Shown: positions 26,301 through 41,300 of the stretch, one piece after another
How the letters are laid out: each line of letters begins with the position of its first letter
Numbering within the stretch: position 1 is the first letter of the stretch
Assembly (NCBI RefSeq): GCF_035083965.1
Contig: NC_089728.1
Location: 16,927,955-16,991,954, forward strand
Reading direction: 5' to 3'
Length of the DNA: 64,000 nt
Origin: Branchiostoma lanceolatum
Lineage: Eukaryota; Chordata; Leptocardii; Amphioxiformes; Branchiostomatidae
The notes under the pieces: model-generated
What the model saw: only the letters and a program-made list of their open reading frames with translations
Told to the model about the DNA's origin: nothing
Databases searched by the model: none
Position numbers and translations under genes: made by a program

Positions 26301-29300
26301 GTTCTGAGGGCGTCGCCCCTAAATATCAAGCTGGAATCATTGTGTATTTTTCAATCAAAGAGAAACCATAAAACATAGCTTAGATTACCAGCCTAATGTG
26401 CCCCTAAAAATGCAAGAAATAGCGTTTCAAAGGGTAAAGATTTCAAAATCTTCTCGGGGTGCATGCCCTCGTGCCTACTTGCGATTGTTACATGTACGCC
26501 TCCGGCGAAAATATGTCGGGAGGGCAAACCGTGAATCTACTCTTGTGTACTTTTCACTATGAGTGCAGATATTGCCCCTCAAAATGTATTTGAGTGGGTC
26601 GAGATTTTACCATTTTCCCGGGTATTCTCCCGTATCGACCTACAATATGCAATCGCCGGGTCGCTCCAGCGCGGCATCGCGCACCATACTATTAAACTCT
26701 TGAATATTCTTTTCACTTATAGATATGTCATCAAACATAGCTTAGTGTAACAGCAAAATGTGGCACTCAAAATCAAGGTTATAGCGTTTCAGGGGGTCAA
26801 GATTTTTTACAATTTTCCCAGACGTCTCGCGCCTTCGGCGCTCGACGTGGTCAACGTACGTTCCGGAATATCTTGCTGTCCCTTCCCATACGAAATTCAC
26901 TGCCGCCGTCACGGCTACTCATTATAGTTATACGGTTTAGTGTGGTCATCAACAGATTCATTGTCACCACATAAAAATGAACAGTTTTGATGCAGAACTA
27001 GATACTGTAGTTGAATCATGCGTTAACTGTTTAAGTTGGTTGGGAAGCCTCATGATTTAACGTAATTCGTAATCGGCGGCAAAAATTTTCCGTAATTCGT
27101 AATCACTACCCCCCATGCAGGCCCTCTATCAGTGCGCACATGGATGTCATCCATAGAATTTCCTTGCCGTGGCCTAACTTCCTAATTTTTAAAAGTTCAG
27201 GGAACCATGACTAACTTCAACTTGAAACTGAAACATTAAACTGACAAAAAGGGAAGATCAAAGATGTAAGCCTTAATCCCCTTACCCAACCTTGACTACT
27301 TCACCTCATGGTGAAACATCTAACTGACAACGAGATAATCAAAGATGTGAAACTTGATGCCCTAATACCCAGACTCAGTCTGGTTTGTTGACCCTTTCTG
27401 TCCCACGTACAGCAGACAAAAATAGCAGCACTTAAGAAATATCAATGGTTTAGAACTAAAGGTTCCGGTTCGGAATTCAAAGTGACCAGACCGTAAAGTA
27501 GTCCGTGAAGGACACAAATGATAGGTTTTCTCGATGGTTTTGGCTCCAGATTTTTCGGTTATCGCTATTATAGAATGTGTAATCTTTTACATTTCCTGAA
27601 AAGCCTGATCTTCGTAGCGTTTTATGGTTGCGCAGTTTTGGTCGTCCGCGAAGACTTCCTGGTATCAGTGCGCAATAACGGTAATGCGGATAATGCGGCC
27701 TTGTCGCCTGATTACCCAAATCGTGTGTTCTATGTGCGTTCTACATGGTTTTGTGCAATCGGGGACTGCGGAAAACGTATCCTCAAACTTTTTTTTATTT
27801 TTATTTATTGCAACTACCAAATGAATAAATTATGATATATGGCTTAACTCTAGTTGTAATATAGGGTTCACCTGGTTCCCCCTAAGTTCTTACAGGCACA
27901 TATCAGATACAGACTATGGTTATCTATCCTGGACCTGTGCCGTGCATGTACAGAAATGAAGCTGTATTCTCACCACGGGGGACATGGTCTTGAAAGAATT
28001 ACTAACAGTGTTCAGGATAATTTCTGGATTACAATTTAATTTCGGACTAGTTGCCTTATACCTTGAACTCAAACATGAAAATGGCCAGAAGTCTTATTCC
28101 CAATCATGAAAAGCCATGATAATTATTCATCAATATCGTTGAATAGAAATTTTATACATGATTATCATAATGATACAATCATGTAGGAGTCAGAGACAGT
28201 CTTATGTATTGACTTTAATTTGTGCTGATCACAGTAAATTGCTGTGTATAACCACCCACCGTCAGTCTATTAGCTATACAGACTAGGGCAGTCATACTGC
28301 ATGCACAGACAAAAGTAATTTACACACAAAAAGTACCAGACGGGTATGAATGTATAAATGCCAAATTTGAAGTTAGTCATTTCTCTGCAATTATTGTTGT
28401 ACCATAATTATTTATTTGATTTTGGAAATTCAGTAATGGTTTCAAAATTGTTGCCGGTTATCAAAATTTAAAAGGCAATTTGAAACCAAAATACAATTGC
28501 AAGTTCTTACTAGAGGTGCTCACAAAAGGCTGGTTTATATAAAACTAAAAGTTCACTTTATCTTCACGGTAGCAAAATTTCATACAGTGTAAGGAAAATA
28601 CACTTTTTCACTGAAATTTAACTTCACGGTGGCGGCAAGTGATTTACAGAACAGACATATATTAAGGAATCATAAATGATAACAGGTTTTTTCACAATGA
28701 TGACACTGATGATGTTACAAAGAAACAAGACTTACAGTATAGTAAAAGGTAGGAGAGGTTGATTTGCTGATTCAGACACTTCCGATGTTTGTTCTTACCC
28801 ATTAAGTGACATAGAACACTAACGACTGTTGTTTGCATGTACTAATTCTACGCCTAAAAGTGTTATTGACCCCATATGGCCTGTTACTTGAATGTCAAGG
28901 TTGATTGCCGGATCCTTGAACTTGTTCCCCCTTGGGTCTGCCATGCATAAATTATGCAAATTTATCTGACATTTGCTGTTGTCAATAAGGCCATGCAGAT
29001 TTGATTATATGGATGACATCCTCTGGGAACACCAAAACTGATGGAAAAAAGGTTTTCTAAATGATATAGATGAAAATTTTCTACGTGGTCAAAAAGGTTG
29101 AACAAATGACTAAACACAGAGTATGGTATACCGAACGAAGATTCTTCATTTTTGTTCCCTCACATTTACTTCTTTGACTTTCAAATTGACTTTGCCATTC
29201 TACGACATTTCTATATATTTTTCAATACTTTTCTTTGCAATCTACGGCATCTATTTGCTCCTTTTGCAGCTGATTTGTACAATTGACAGTATACGGAATA

Positions 29301-32300
29301 AAAACTTTTTTAATTTTTGGAAACGGACAAAAATTTATGTGCGTGCATATGTCATCCATACAATCGTATCAACATGGCCTTATAAGAAAAGTGTCTGGTG
29401 AGATTCAAGGTCGATGCGTGTGTCCCAGTGTGTGGCATCTTGGCAGACGTCCCACCTACCTCCCTGTATTAGGCTAGGGGATTGCGTGATAACCAACCTG
29501 CCAACAGGTTGACATACCAGTAAATCTTTCTGCCCAGAATCCCTAAATTGGTCTAACTGTCACTACTAGCTCAGATGAGTTTGGGACTGTCCAGTCACTA
29601 TAATATTTACTGTAAATGCAGAAATGTTTGTGGTGGTTTTAAATGTTTGAGTGTGTGATTTGTGGTGAGCTCTTTGCCGCGAACTTAAAACTACCGCGAA
29701 AATGTTTGCCCTCCTTTTAAGTTTTATACACCTTGAATTTCTCTATTTCCATAAGTGTGTGACCCAGTACACGATATGCACTTAGTATTCCGATTTGTCT
29801 TAGATACAGTAACTGTACATGACCATATATGTACGGTCAAAAGGGACCACAAGAAATTCATGATCAGGACGTCTATAGCACCCTCGCTGAGAAGATGTGA
29901 GACCGTACACTTACTGATAGCTATCTTATAGTTCTCCGTGACTGTAGTGCCACTATTCAAATGCGAACTTAAAAGCATACCAAAGATTCAATTTTCTCCC
30001 TATGACAAAATTAAATCCCTGCAAACTTAAAAGTCCTTTACAGTAAATCTTTCCTGCCAGAATTGCAGCAATTTTCTTCATGTCAAGTCTACATGACCTT
30101 TGTTGAAGTTTCGGTCTACCAAATTTTTATTTTCTCAGTTTCCGGATTTGCCTTCTTCATTTTTTAACCTTCTCCCTGCTGCCTAACTCTGTAACCAATT
30201 ATAGAAAATGGGGTCACCGTGCCAAACAGCTACTTCAGTGTGCTAAAGGTTAAAACTAAAAGATCAAAAATTAAAGTACATCAACCCCCCAAATTTTCAG
30301 ATACTACATGTCTGTAAGATAATGCAGAAGATCAAGCAATTAAACCATAGCTGGTGTAGCAAGACAATGTACAAAATGTACATGTAATACTGTAAATGCA
30401 TTTAAGTTTGCGTGATTTTTTATTTCACCGTAGGGAGGAAATGGACTGTTTGCGATGGGTTTAAGTTCGCGTTTGAAACAATAGTAGCGCTACAGTCGTG
30501 GTGGGCAAAAAGTTTTGCGGTCCGACTTGGTTTTAAGTTCGCGCTTGTAGTTTACCGCTAAAACAGCGAACATAAAACGACTGCGAATATTTCCGCATTT
30601 ACAGTACATTGTAAGTATGCTGAGTCATTAAAAAAGTTTGAAGGGATTCTGAAGCTCACTAATGGGTTGGAATCTTGGATGATTTTCAAAAAAGTTTGTT
30701 CCAAAAGTCCAACTTTACAATAAAGGCAGTCAAACTATTTTTATCTGACTTCTTTGGCAAGGAGGTTGTTTTTTCCTTTTTGGGAGGGCTAGCAGCCAAA
30801 GTTTGGTCATCTTTAGTGTTGAACTTGCAGTTTTTGTTCCAATGGGAGTCTCCTTAATGTGAAGTAATGTGTGCTAATAGGTTCCACATGGTGAAAAGGT
30901 GTGTTTATCTGGCAGTTGGTACTAGTATGGGTAAAGAGCTTCCAGACTGTTCTCATGCATGATCTTGAACTTGTCAATCACTGGATTTGTACCTTTGACA
31001 CTTAAGATGGATTCAGCCATTTTACTTCATAGGCCATAAAAGACTCAGCCTGTCCATTTTGATTAAGAGATACACTAAAATCTATTTGATTGGGTCATAA
31101 AATTTGAAGGGAAAAGTTATTTTAGGATAACCAGAACTTTTCCTTCAAAATATCAAGTACCAACCTGATCCAGGGTTCCGACTTGTCTCATAGATGTGGT
31201 GCCCCCTGGAAATGTACTTTTAGGCTGCACCAAGTAATTTTTATGGATGACGTCCTTTGGAGACCCTAAATCTAATGCGAGAGCACGAAAAAAAAAAAAA
31301 GGGCCGAAAAAAACAAGATGCCTAGATTTGAAATATGTTAGTCGACGACACATGTTAGGACGCAAATTGAATGAGAGAACACAGTGTAACAACTAACAAT
31401 TCTTTTATTCATCATGATAACAGCAATAATTTGAATAAATCAGTTGAACTTGAACAGCAGTAATCTTGTCCTGTCCTGTTTCTTTCCATATCCCATTGAT
31501 TTTGCAGGCCTGCAGAAACAATTAAATCAAAAAGGAACTCTTTGGTCATAGTTACAGGAAGCGCAATTTCTTGTTTTTTTTCTTGGAACAGACCAAAATC
31601 AATGCGCGCGCGGACGTCATCCATAAAAATTACTTGGTGTAGCCTAACAAGAATTATCTCACTTCACTCGACACCCAGGTGAAAATGAGTACATTTTGTA
31701 TCTAGCTTCAGTTAGGGACGCCCCTCGGATATAGGATATTAAATGGAGGTCCGTGTTTTAGGAGAGCCACACCTCTTGCACGTAAAAAAACAAACCCCAT
31801 CAAAAAGAGTAGGGATCCTTCCTAGTGTGAGTGGATCAAATAAATCTGTCTGGATATGCAGCTTGTACTCTTCAGTACAAACCTGGTGTGTTACGCCGTA
31901 CGACGGTTTACCGGGTATGCAATATACAAACAAAAAAGTTAATGTACATCTCAGAAAATCAATATTTGACAGGACTAAACAATGTCTGACAATTTTGATT
32001 TTAACTTGTCTACAGTTAGACCATACTTTATTTCACTGTTATTCTAATTAGTACTGGTAGACCATTACCTTGACTTATTGTTATAGTATTAAAATTATGT
32101 ATTATATAATTGTGTTTTCCAGTGATCGAGTCCCACCCAGACAATGCACACTCTGATCTGAGACTGGACCGACCATTTCCAGCGCTGGCTGCGTATGTGG
32201 ATGCCATAGACATGGATTCTCTCAGTAAGAAGGTGAGTGAAAAGTACTTGGAACAGGTGATACCTACCTAGTACCTATCTAGTCCCTTGACCTCATGGTC

Positions 32301-35300
32301 GTTGGGGGGACAAGGATGCAATGAAGATGGACATCTGTCTCCAGGCTCGTCTGTTTCTTGTGGCAGTCAGCCGTTAGGCCAGGCTAAGGTGCGTCCACTT
32401 TGCGATGTTATCCTGCTGACATTTCTAGAAGTTTGCAGAATTCTGACTGATGTTTACAGAATTCTGCAGAATTCTTCAGAACTGGACATAGCCCTAGGCC
32501 TGGAGACATCTAATTGTTACCTTGATTTTGATAACCTTTTGTTACAATGTTCATACTAAGCTAATGTAGACATTGAATTAATTTTGATCAATCTACTTCT
32601 AAGTACTAGAAAAATATGATAAGTTTATGGATCTAGATTGAATTTCTGCATTTAAAGTGTTGTCTGTTCTGGGTATTTCTGTTCCACCTTCTCTAATGAT
32701 CAGATGGTACCGCAGTCCTGACGATTGTATTACGCAATGCAAAGCAACAGCTCTGGCATTCTGTCCATCTTGACAGGTGGCCAATTGAGATGAGTAGTAG
32801 GAGGAGTTAATCTGATTGGCTGACAGCTGAATCTGATTGGCTGACAGCTGATTAGTGCCAACTGTCCCAGAAGGTCAAATGGTTAACATTGGGTTATTTG
32901 CCAGGGTTCGCTGCTGTTGGTGTCTTAAGCCATGTTGATTCAATTATACGGATGACAATCCTCTATGAAACCCAGAACTGATGCGAGTATGCGACAAAAA
33001 AAAAAGAGTGCCCCCAAAAAAGTGGTCGAGAAGGTTGTCAATGAACAAATGGCTCAACGCACAGTGCATACTACCAATAGATTCTTCATTTTGTTCTTTC
33101 ACATCTTCTTTGACTTTGGAATTGAATTTGGCATTGGCATCTATGACATTAATATCCATTTTTCGATATTTTTCTTTGCAATTTACGCCATACATTTGCC
33201 CATTTTGCAGCTACTTTGTATACAATTTACAGGTTTTTTTGTATGGTCAAAAACTTTTTTTTTTAAATACAGAGGAAAATTGATGCATGCACAAATGTCA
33301 ACCATATCAAATAAACATGGCCTAACATCATATTACAGATAAAGCAGTACTAGGGCTCATTGTTTCTTCATAAGAAATTCGGAGCTGCAGTAAACTAAAA
33401 ACCTATTCACAAGTCAAAACTGACTTCACGTTGGAAAACTACCTTTCATCAATTCGTAATAAATCCTTTATAGTTAACATATTAACCAAATTAAGAATCA
33501 GTTCTCACTGTTTAGAAATAGAAAAAGGTCGATACCATAATATACCAGCCAACCAGAGACTATGTCCTTCATGTCAAAATAGCATTGAAGATGAATATCA
33601 TTTCTTAATGACATACCCCGCATATACTGTAGATAGACGAAAATTAATGGATATGATCTCATGTAAATTCAGTAAACCCTTGCCAAAGGCAAACATAGAC
33701 ATGTTCAATCTACTTATGTCATGTCCCGACACCATATCTACGTACTTAGGCCAATACATATAATATGTAGCGCTTTACAAAAGAGAGAATGTATTTTAAC
33801 AGACCGAAACGTTTAACATATATTATATCATTACGCCATTTACGTTCAAATATTCTTGTGATTATAGTTTTCAGAATAGAATAGAATAGACTAGTTTAGT
33901 ACCCATTGTCACGTATTAATTGCACTGTCATTCTTGCCATACATTGTGCCATGTACAATTGTCGAGCAATAAAGTTCATTCATTCATTCATAACTTCCAA
34001 AGTGACAAAGTCATCTGAGCAAACTGAAACGCTTTCAGCGGTAAATTAGAAAAAATATTAGACAGTTTCTGATGACTACACCATGGGATGTGCTTCTCCA
34101 TGTACTACTAACAATACATTTCACCTTGACCTCTGACCTTTTGCAGGATCACAGCCACACCCCCTTCCCAGTCATCCTGTTGAAGCACTTAATGCAGTGG
34201 AGGAAAGAGGTAAGAGTATGAATATCATAATGATATTTACCTTGGCCAAGAAGAATCTATTTCAGAATCTTTTAATTGGGCAAAAACAATTACAGACAAC
34301 TAACAGATACCAAGATGTGTGAATGTATGTTTGTAGCTTTGATCATGATGCATATAGAAAACAGTTTTAATAATAACTTTTTTCTTTTTGCACTTTGATA
34401 ATGTTTTGAGTAAAATGGAGTAATATGATTATTTTGTTTCAGCATGAAGGAGATATGCCCAAGAATTACAAGGAGAAAGGTGTCTTCAAGGAGATGGTGA
34501 GGAAAGGTAGGATGGAATTTTTTTCAACCTTCATTTCTACCTTCAGTTGAAAATCCCATACAGATATGGCATAGACTTCTTGGCTTTGGCCGCTTTTCAA
34601 GAGTTCAAGGGATGCTGTAAGGGTTGTTCTCAACACTTTGTTTCAAATTGATACAATAACTTAAAGTCAATTTTCGATAATCGCAATCATGAGCTTGCTA
34701 ATGGAAACATTTTGAATTTCATCTTCATATAAGGCAAAATATTTGCTTGTCTACATGAATGAATGGCTTAGATATCCTAGGTATGTTTTTTTATTACAAT
34801 ACAAGGTTAATGGTTCAAATCCCAACCTATACCTGTTACAGTTCCTATACAATATATACTAATACAGTAACTGTAAATGCAGAAATGTTCGCAGTGGTTT
34901 TATGTCTGCGGTTTTCGCGGCAACCATTTCACAGCGAACTTAAAACCACCGCAAACATTTTTGTCCAATACTGTAGCCGTATGCGACTAAAGCACTGCCG
35001 CGCAATTAAAACCACCGTGAGCACTTCATTTTCCCCTTAGGCCACACCAATTTAATTTGGCCAGCCTTCTGTTTACACAATTTTTTTTTCTAAAATTTTT
35101 TTTTTGGAAAATAGAAATCCGTTAACCAAGAAATTAACTTGGTGTGGCCTTAGCGCGAAATAAAGACCACGCGAACTGAAATGCATTTACAGTTAATAGG
35201 TATGTCTGATTCAGTGCAAAGTTTAAGATATTAATGGAGCCTCTATACCGGTGTGCCTGTAGGTATGTGGGAGAATGAGGAGGGGCCAGGAGAGCCGGAG

Positions 35301-38300
35301 GAGAACTTTGAAGAAGCCATCAGACACACCAACACAGCTTTGGTACCAACTAGGGTAAGAACATTATGACTATTATTATAATTAGGGATAGAAAAACTGA
35401 CCCTTCATCTTTACTATTATTAGTAAAGACGAACGGTCAGTTTTTCTATCCCGGCCTCTTGTAAGTAACCAAGATACAAATATTTAGCAGTTCTATATAT
35501 ACATTCTACTTTCATTTATGTCTGCCAACAAGGTTTTTGAATTTTGATAACTAAGTCAAATCTAGAGTAAGTTACTTTAAAAAATTATTATGATATATTC
35601 TTTCTGAAACCTTGTGTCATGCTCCTCCACTTCTATTTATGAATACTGAGCAGACATTACCTTTTGCGGTGCAGGTCAAGGACACTAAGCTTCAGATTAT
35701 GTAACGGACATCCTGTTATGGACACAGTTGTAGACAAAAGCACCATCCCCAGTAATCCTTGTGTTTTGCTCACAGATTCCCAGTGAGATCCAGACCTTAT
35801 TTGAGGATGACGGCTGCAAGAACCTTAATGCAGAGGTATGTAAAAACATCATCTTACTCTTAAAGGATAAGAGATGCTCAAAGTACACAATCGATGGAAG
35901 TAACTGTCTTCTTTCTACAGTTGGCCAACTTCAAAGTTGATTAAACTAACCTTAAAATAATACTCTCAGTCTGTTAATTGATGCCGTGAAAAGGTTTTTG
36001 TTTGGGGTACGCCTGATTGGTAATGTTGGTCTGTGACCGTAGTTATTTGAAAACACTGTTAGTAGAGTGGCTGGAAGTGAGAGAGTAGATGACTTGTCAT
36101 AGCAGCAGGAAGTACAGTTCAGAAGAGGTAGGACTATAGTCATTACTCAGTCATGACAGTCCATTTCATGTGGTCAATAGAAGCATCTACTGATTTATAG
36201 GGTGGTGTAAGTTGTCTTGTTGCAATTTTCGATGAAGAAAAAGAATAATAAAAAATTAAGTTGTTTTTGGTCTGTCTGCATGTCTCTATTTTCATAATGA
36301 AACTTACCTGCGACCATTATCAACTCTCTTCACAGAGCTCAGACTTTTTTGTGATGACAAAGGCGTTGAAGGAGTTTGCAGAAAATGAAGGGAAGGGTAA
36401 GACTTATTGCATTTCCTAGCAGTCTTCTTGGTGTCTTATGTTGTTTGGATGTGAGAAGACGTGACTGTGATGTCTGTAATTTGTGATCAATGTTGTCTAA
36501 CTGTGACATTTTACAAGTTGTCAGTTACATGTGTATGTTGACACTCACTGGTACACATTTCCTCTCAGGTGCCCTCCCGCTTAGAGGGGCCATTCCAGAC
36601 ATGTTTGCAGACTCTGAGCGTTACATCCAGCTTCAAAACATGTAAGTTAAATGTGACTGTACATACTTGTAGTTTCACCCTTGCCAGTCTAGATGCAAGC
36701 AGGAGCAGGAGGTGTAGTTCTGATAAGTGTTGCCAGGGGGTGCTCTTTACTGGTGTTTCAAATTTCTAGACAAAATTAAGGTACCACTTAGGAGCAAACT
36801 GTACCTCAGCTGTCCTTCAGTTCTGTGATTTCTCTTGTCCTAATATATATATTTATTTCAGACCCCAGTGTAGTGCCTAGTGACACACTTTGCAGCAAGT
36901 TTCCTTGCTGTTTCAGTAACAGGGTAATATATTTTTACTGGGAGGGTTTGCCAGCGAGCCCTTCCCCTTTAACATACTGGAGGCACCTCTATTTTCCAAG
37001 ATGTCCCCATCCCAGGAGTCTCCCAATAACTTAGTCTAACTAATAGACCCCTCGCTCAATCGGTGGTTTTATTCGATGGTTATAGCCCATGACCAGGCGT
37101 TATGACACCATATACACCTCGGGGTGGGTCATTAACCCTTAATTAGCTAATGAAAAGTAAGTGTTGTTATTGTTGCCTATTTTACAGCTACAGGGACCAG
37201 GCCAAACAAGATGCCTCAGTGGTGGCCTCCAGAGTTTCTCAGATCTTGTCCTCAATAGGAAGGGTAAGTAATCGTACTTAGAGGATGTTTTAAATCAATT
37301 GACTGTACAGACATCTGTTCACATAGTGAGCCGAATCATCTCAAATTACATTGTAGCAATGAGAGAGATGGTGACCATTTTGATTCCTATATGGCCATGC
37401 TGATTTGATTATATGGATGACATCATCTGGCATATGTTTGCTCGTTTTGCAATTTCTTTGTAAAACTATGATTTTTTTTAATAATGGAAGAAAATTGATG
37501 TGGAAAAATCAAGTCGGTATGGCCTATTTTAGCAGTAGGCTCATGGAAAATAGAAGCATGTTAATTCATAGCTGTTTAGTTTGAGTTTTAGTGAATGCTT
37601 CATACAAAATGTGGCGTCGTGTGGCGCAACTGTAGAGCACGCGGCTGTCAAACAATGGGTCCCAGGATCTAATCCCAGGTGCGCCCAGAGACATGTCCGA
37701 ACTTGCGCCCTGACGTTGTGCCCTTGGGAAAGGCACTTAACACGACTTTCCTCACTTCACTCAGGTGTAAATGAGTACCTAGCTCATGGGGTTAGGGAAG
37801 TCCCTCGGATAGGACGTTAAATGGAGGTCCCGTGTTTGGGGAGAGCAACACCCCGCGCACGTTAAAGAACCCACCACACCTTTCGAAAAAGAGTAGGGGC
37901 ATGCCCCGGTGTGCGATGGTCCAAATCTTACAGTCCGGTCTGGGATGACATCTTGAAAAGGTGATAGTTCACCTGTTATGTCAATCCTTCCACAAAATGT
38001 GGTAAATCAAAATAAATAAATAAATAAACTGTTGATGTCAGTTTTAACTACCTTCCTTTACAGCCATCACACTGCATCCCAGAAGAGGCCATCAGGTTGT
38101 TTTGTGAGTAATTTGTGCTGCTTTGATTAGTTTGTGATTTTGTGGTTTAAAAGCAAAACTCAGGAAGCCTTAAGTTTCAAATTAATTTAATTTTGTGATT
38201 AAGTTGTTGACTCTGAATCTAATGGCTCTGGGTTCAAATCCCGTAATAGCAGACCCCAATGTTGTGCCCTATATGTGAAAGGCAGTTTGAATCTACATGT

Positions 38301-41300
38301 ACATGTATTTCATCAGTGACTCAGGTGAAAATGAGTAATTCTACCTACCTTCGGTTAAAGATGCCGTCTTAGATGGGAGATAAAAGCAAGAGGCCCTGTG
38401 TTTGAGTAAGAGCTAATACCTTTAAGATCCCACCACGATACTTATCGTAAAGAGTAGGGGTCCTTTCAGTGTGAGTGGAACAAACATTGCAGTCCGCTCA
38501 TATGCAGCTTGTACTTACACTGGTGTGTTACTCCTGAAGGTGGTTACCTGAGTTATGTAAAACAAAACAAAAATGTTTATGATTTAATTCTGACAGGCTT
38601 TTATTTTATCACTGCAGGCAGGAATGCTGCTTTCTTGAGAGTGGTGAGGACTCGATCTTTGGAAGAGGAGTACAACCCTGAGAAGGCCTGTGTGAATGAG
38701 ATGGGTAAATTTCACTATGTTCACTATTTTTCTTATAATACAGCATAACTTTATTATGAATATCAACTTCGAATGCAATCTTTAGAAAGAGAAATAACTA
38801 GAAACTAAGCATTTGTTTACCTTCACATAGCCTAGCGTAACAAACTTAGTCTACTGCTTTGTTTATTCTTACTTAAACACATTCATATAAAGATGTATAC
38901 ATTTGTGACAAGCACCTCCAGCTCTGACCTGCCACTTGCTGCCTAATATAATCAAAGAGAACTTGTCGTCTGCTACTTAGTAACCATTAATGGTGAGAGT
39001 CGGCTGGCTCAGGTCATTAACCTTCTTTGTTTGGATCGTGTATGAGGGAGCTCTAGGTGTCAGTCGCAAGCGTCAAACCTCTGAACATTTAAGACACAAT
39101 ACTTTTTCTGTTATCGAGACGAGAAGGGGTTGATCTGACGTGCTTGGCTAGATATGCCAGTTGTAGCAAAGCCACATATGTACTACCTAAGGAATAAGTG
39201 TCATGCTTTGTCTTCACAAACCAGTGCAATGGCCTAGTGGGTAGAGTGTTCGCCTTGCATACAGTAGGTCGTGAGTTTGAACCCCGGCCGGGTCATACCA
39301 AAGACTCTAAAAATGGTGCATACTGATTTCTCTGCTTAGCACTCAGCATTTGGGAAAGGGTATGGTTACCGTAGTTAAACACACACCACTACCAGTAGAC
39401 TAGCCCCCTGCTGTAGGGACTTGCACAAAGTTGTGTGGTCCAGGGCTGCAGAAACGGAGATGGGCGCCGCCTTATGCATCGTCTGGTGCGGGGAGGACTT
39501 TAACTTTGTCTTCAGTCTGAGGTTCGACCGCTTTACCTTTTGTATCCAGGTGTCCAACTGGAGAACCCAGACAGTGAGATAGCCCTGTACATCATGCTGA
39601 GGGCAGTGGACAAGTTCCAACAGCAGTACGGCAGATATCCAGGTCTGTACAACTGGGGAATCTTTCTGTAGTCCTCTCTGTGGTTTGATAATTCTGTAGG
39701 AGCATCCACACTAGATAACTTTTAACAAAGCTTTCAGTTAGATGTGCAAAGGTTAGGTGTAACAGGTCATTTGGTGTGATATAACCAGCTGTTGCTGTGC
39801 TGTGCGCCTGCGAAGCTGGCGTGTTATCTTGAATGGTGGTTATACCAGCTATATAGATACAGATTTGATTTGATTTTAGATTTTATTGGAACTGCAGTGA
39901 CACACTACACGTGGGACACAGGCAGCCATTGCTGGTGTCGTGACCCACACATAAAACATCACAGAACACATAGCAAAACATACTATAATTTATAATGTAC
40001 AAAACAGAAATATGAATATTTGCATTGACTGATTCTTTTCTTGTGAGAGACTGACTTAGACTGTACAGTAGAAAGATAGAATTATATTATGGTCCTTGAT
40101 CCCTCGTTTTTCCCTAGAACTATGATCCTAGAGTGGAACTTCTTGTCACCAACTTGACCAAGAACTGTATAGTATAGAAGCATTCTAATTATATAGCTTT
40201 AAACAACTCTTACAGCCAGATGTCCAAAAGTTACATGACGTGACAGGTCATTTAGTGTACATTGTAATATAACCAGTTGCTGTCACACTGTCGAAGGTCA
40301 GTTATACCAGCTTTACAAATACAGATATTGCATTGTTGTTAACATTCTGGTATTGTTATAGGTTACTATGATGATCAAGTAGAAGCTGACATCCCAAAAC
40401 TCAAGGTGAGTCAACAACTTGTTTCACACATGTAAACCTGCTCATTTTTCTCTTGAAAGGGCTATAACAAAGTAATCTAAATTGTAGTTCCTAAGTACAT
40501 GTACATGTTTATCATTTTCATATTAGACTTTTATCAGCAGCACATCAAAATGAACATTAGTCTTGTAGTCTTATTTACTGATTTATCAAACTTAAGGAAA
40601 CAAGTTTTGAATTTTGGCTTCTGCAGCTGTATTAGTGTATAGTTGTTTGTTTATTAAATAACATTAAATATGTCATAATTACCAGGCTGATTCTAAGATG
40701 ATTCACCAAAATGACACTTACTCTGGATAAAAGCAACTGGATAAAATTGGAAACAGTCAGAGGTTTCAAACAGTATCTGCTGTACAGTATTATTTCAGTG
40801 TCTAAAGGGGTTTTAAACCAAAACTCTAAAACAATTTTAAGATGGTTCAATATAAGGCGAATCCTGTTGCTTGAGTAGCTGTCTTTTGGCATGTCTTATT
40901 ACCCATGGATGTATAAGCTTCATCAACGTTCTAAGATGATTATTTCTGACTCGTAGGCGTGCATGTGTGGACTTCTACAGGAGTGGAGCCTGACACCTTA
41001 TATCAAGGATGAATATGTACATGAAATGTGAGTTGTCTTCCTTGTAGCTTACCTGTTCTAATGCCACTGAAGTGACGTACATTTTGTAGCAGCTCACCTG
41101 CGTTCATGAGGTACATACATGTGTATAGCATACAACACGGTGTATTCCGTATCAACTGAGGAGCCAGCCCGACTTGCAGGAGGGCCGGGACTGAGGTTGA
41201 TGCGGAATACACCGTGTTGCATTTTATTCATGTCATACTCACCCGAAAAAAATGCACATTTCAATGCAGAATGCACCAGAAGTTGAGAAAATTTTTGTCC

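Noticed and set aside
27518-27835. 105-codon plus-strand frame
   Set aside because: Hydrophobic/aromatic low-information peptide in NAE1 intron 7 with no recognisable domain, start context or splice logic.
32965-33342. 125-codon and 100-codon plus-strand frames
   Set aside because: Both lie inside the family H TIR element; the equivalent region of the copy at 28988 does not preserve the frames.
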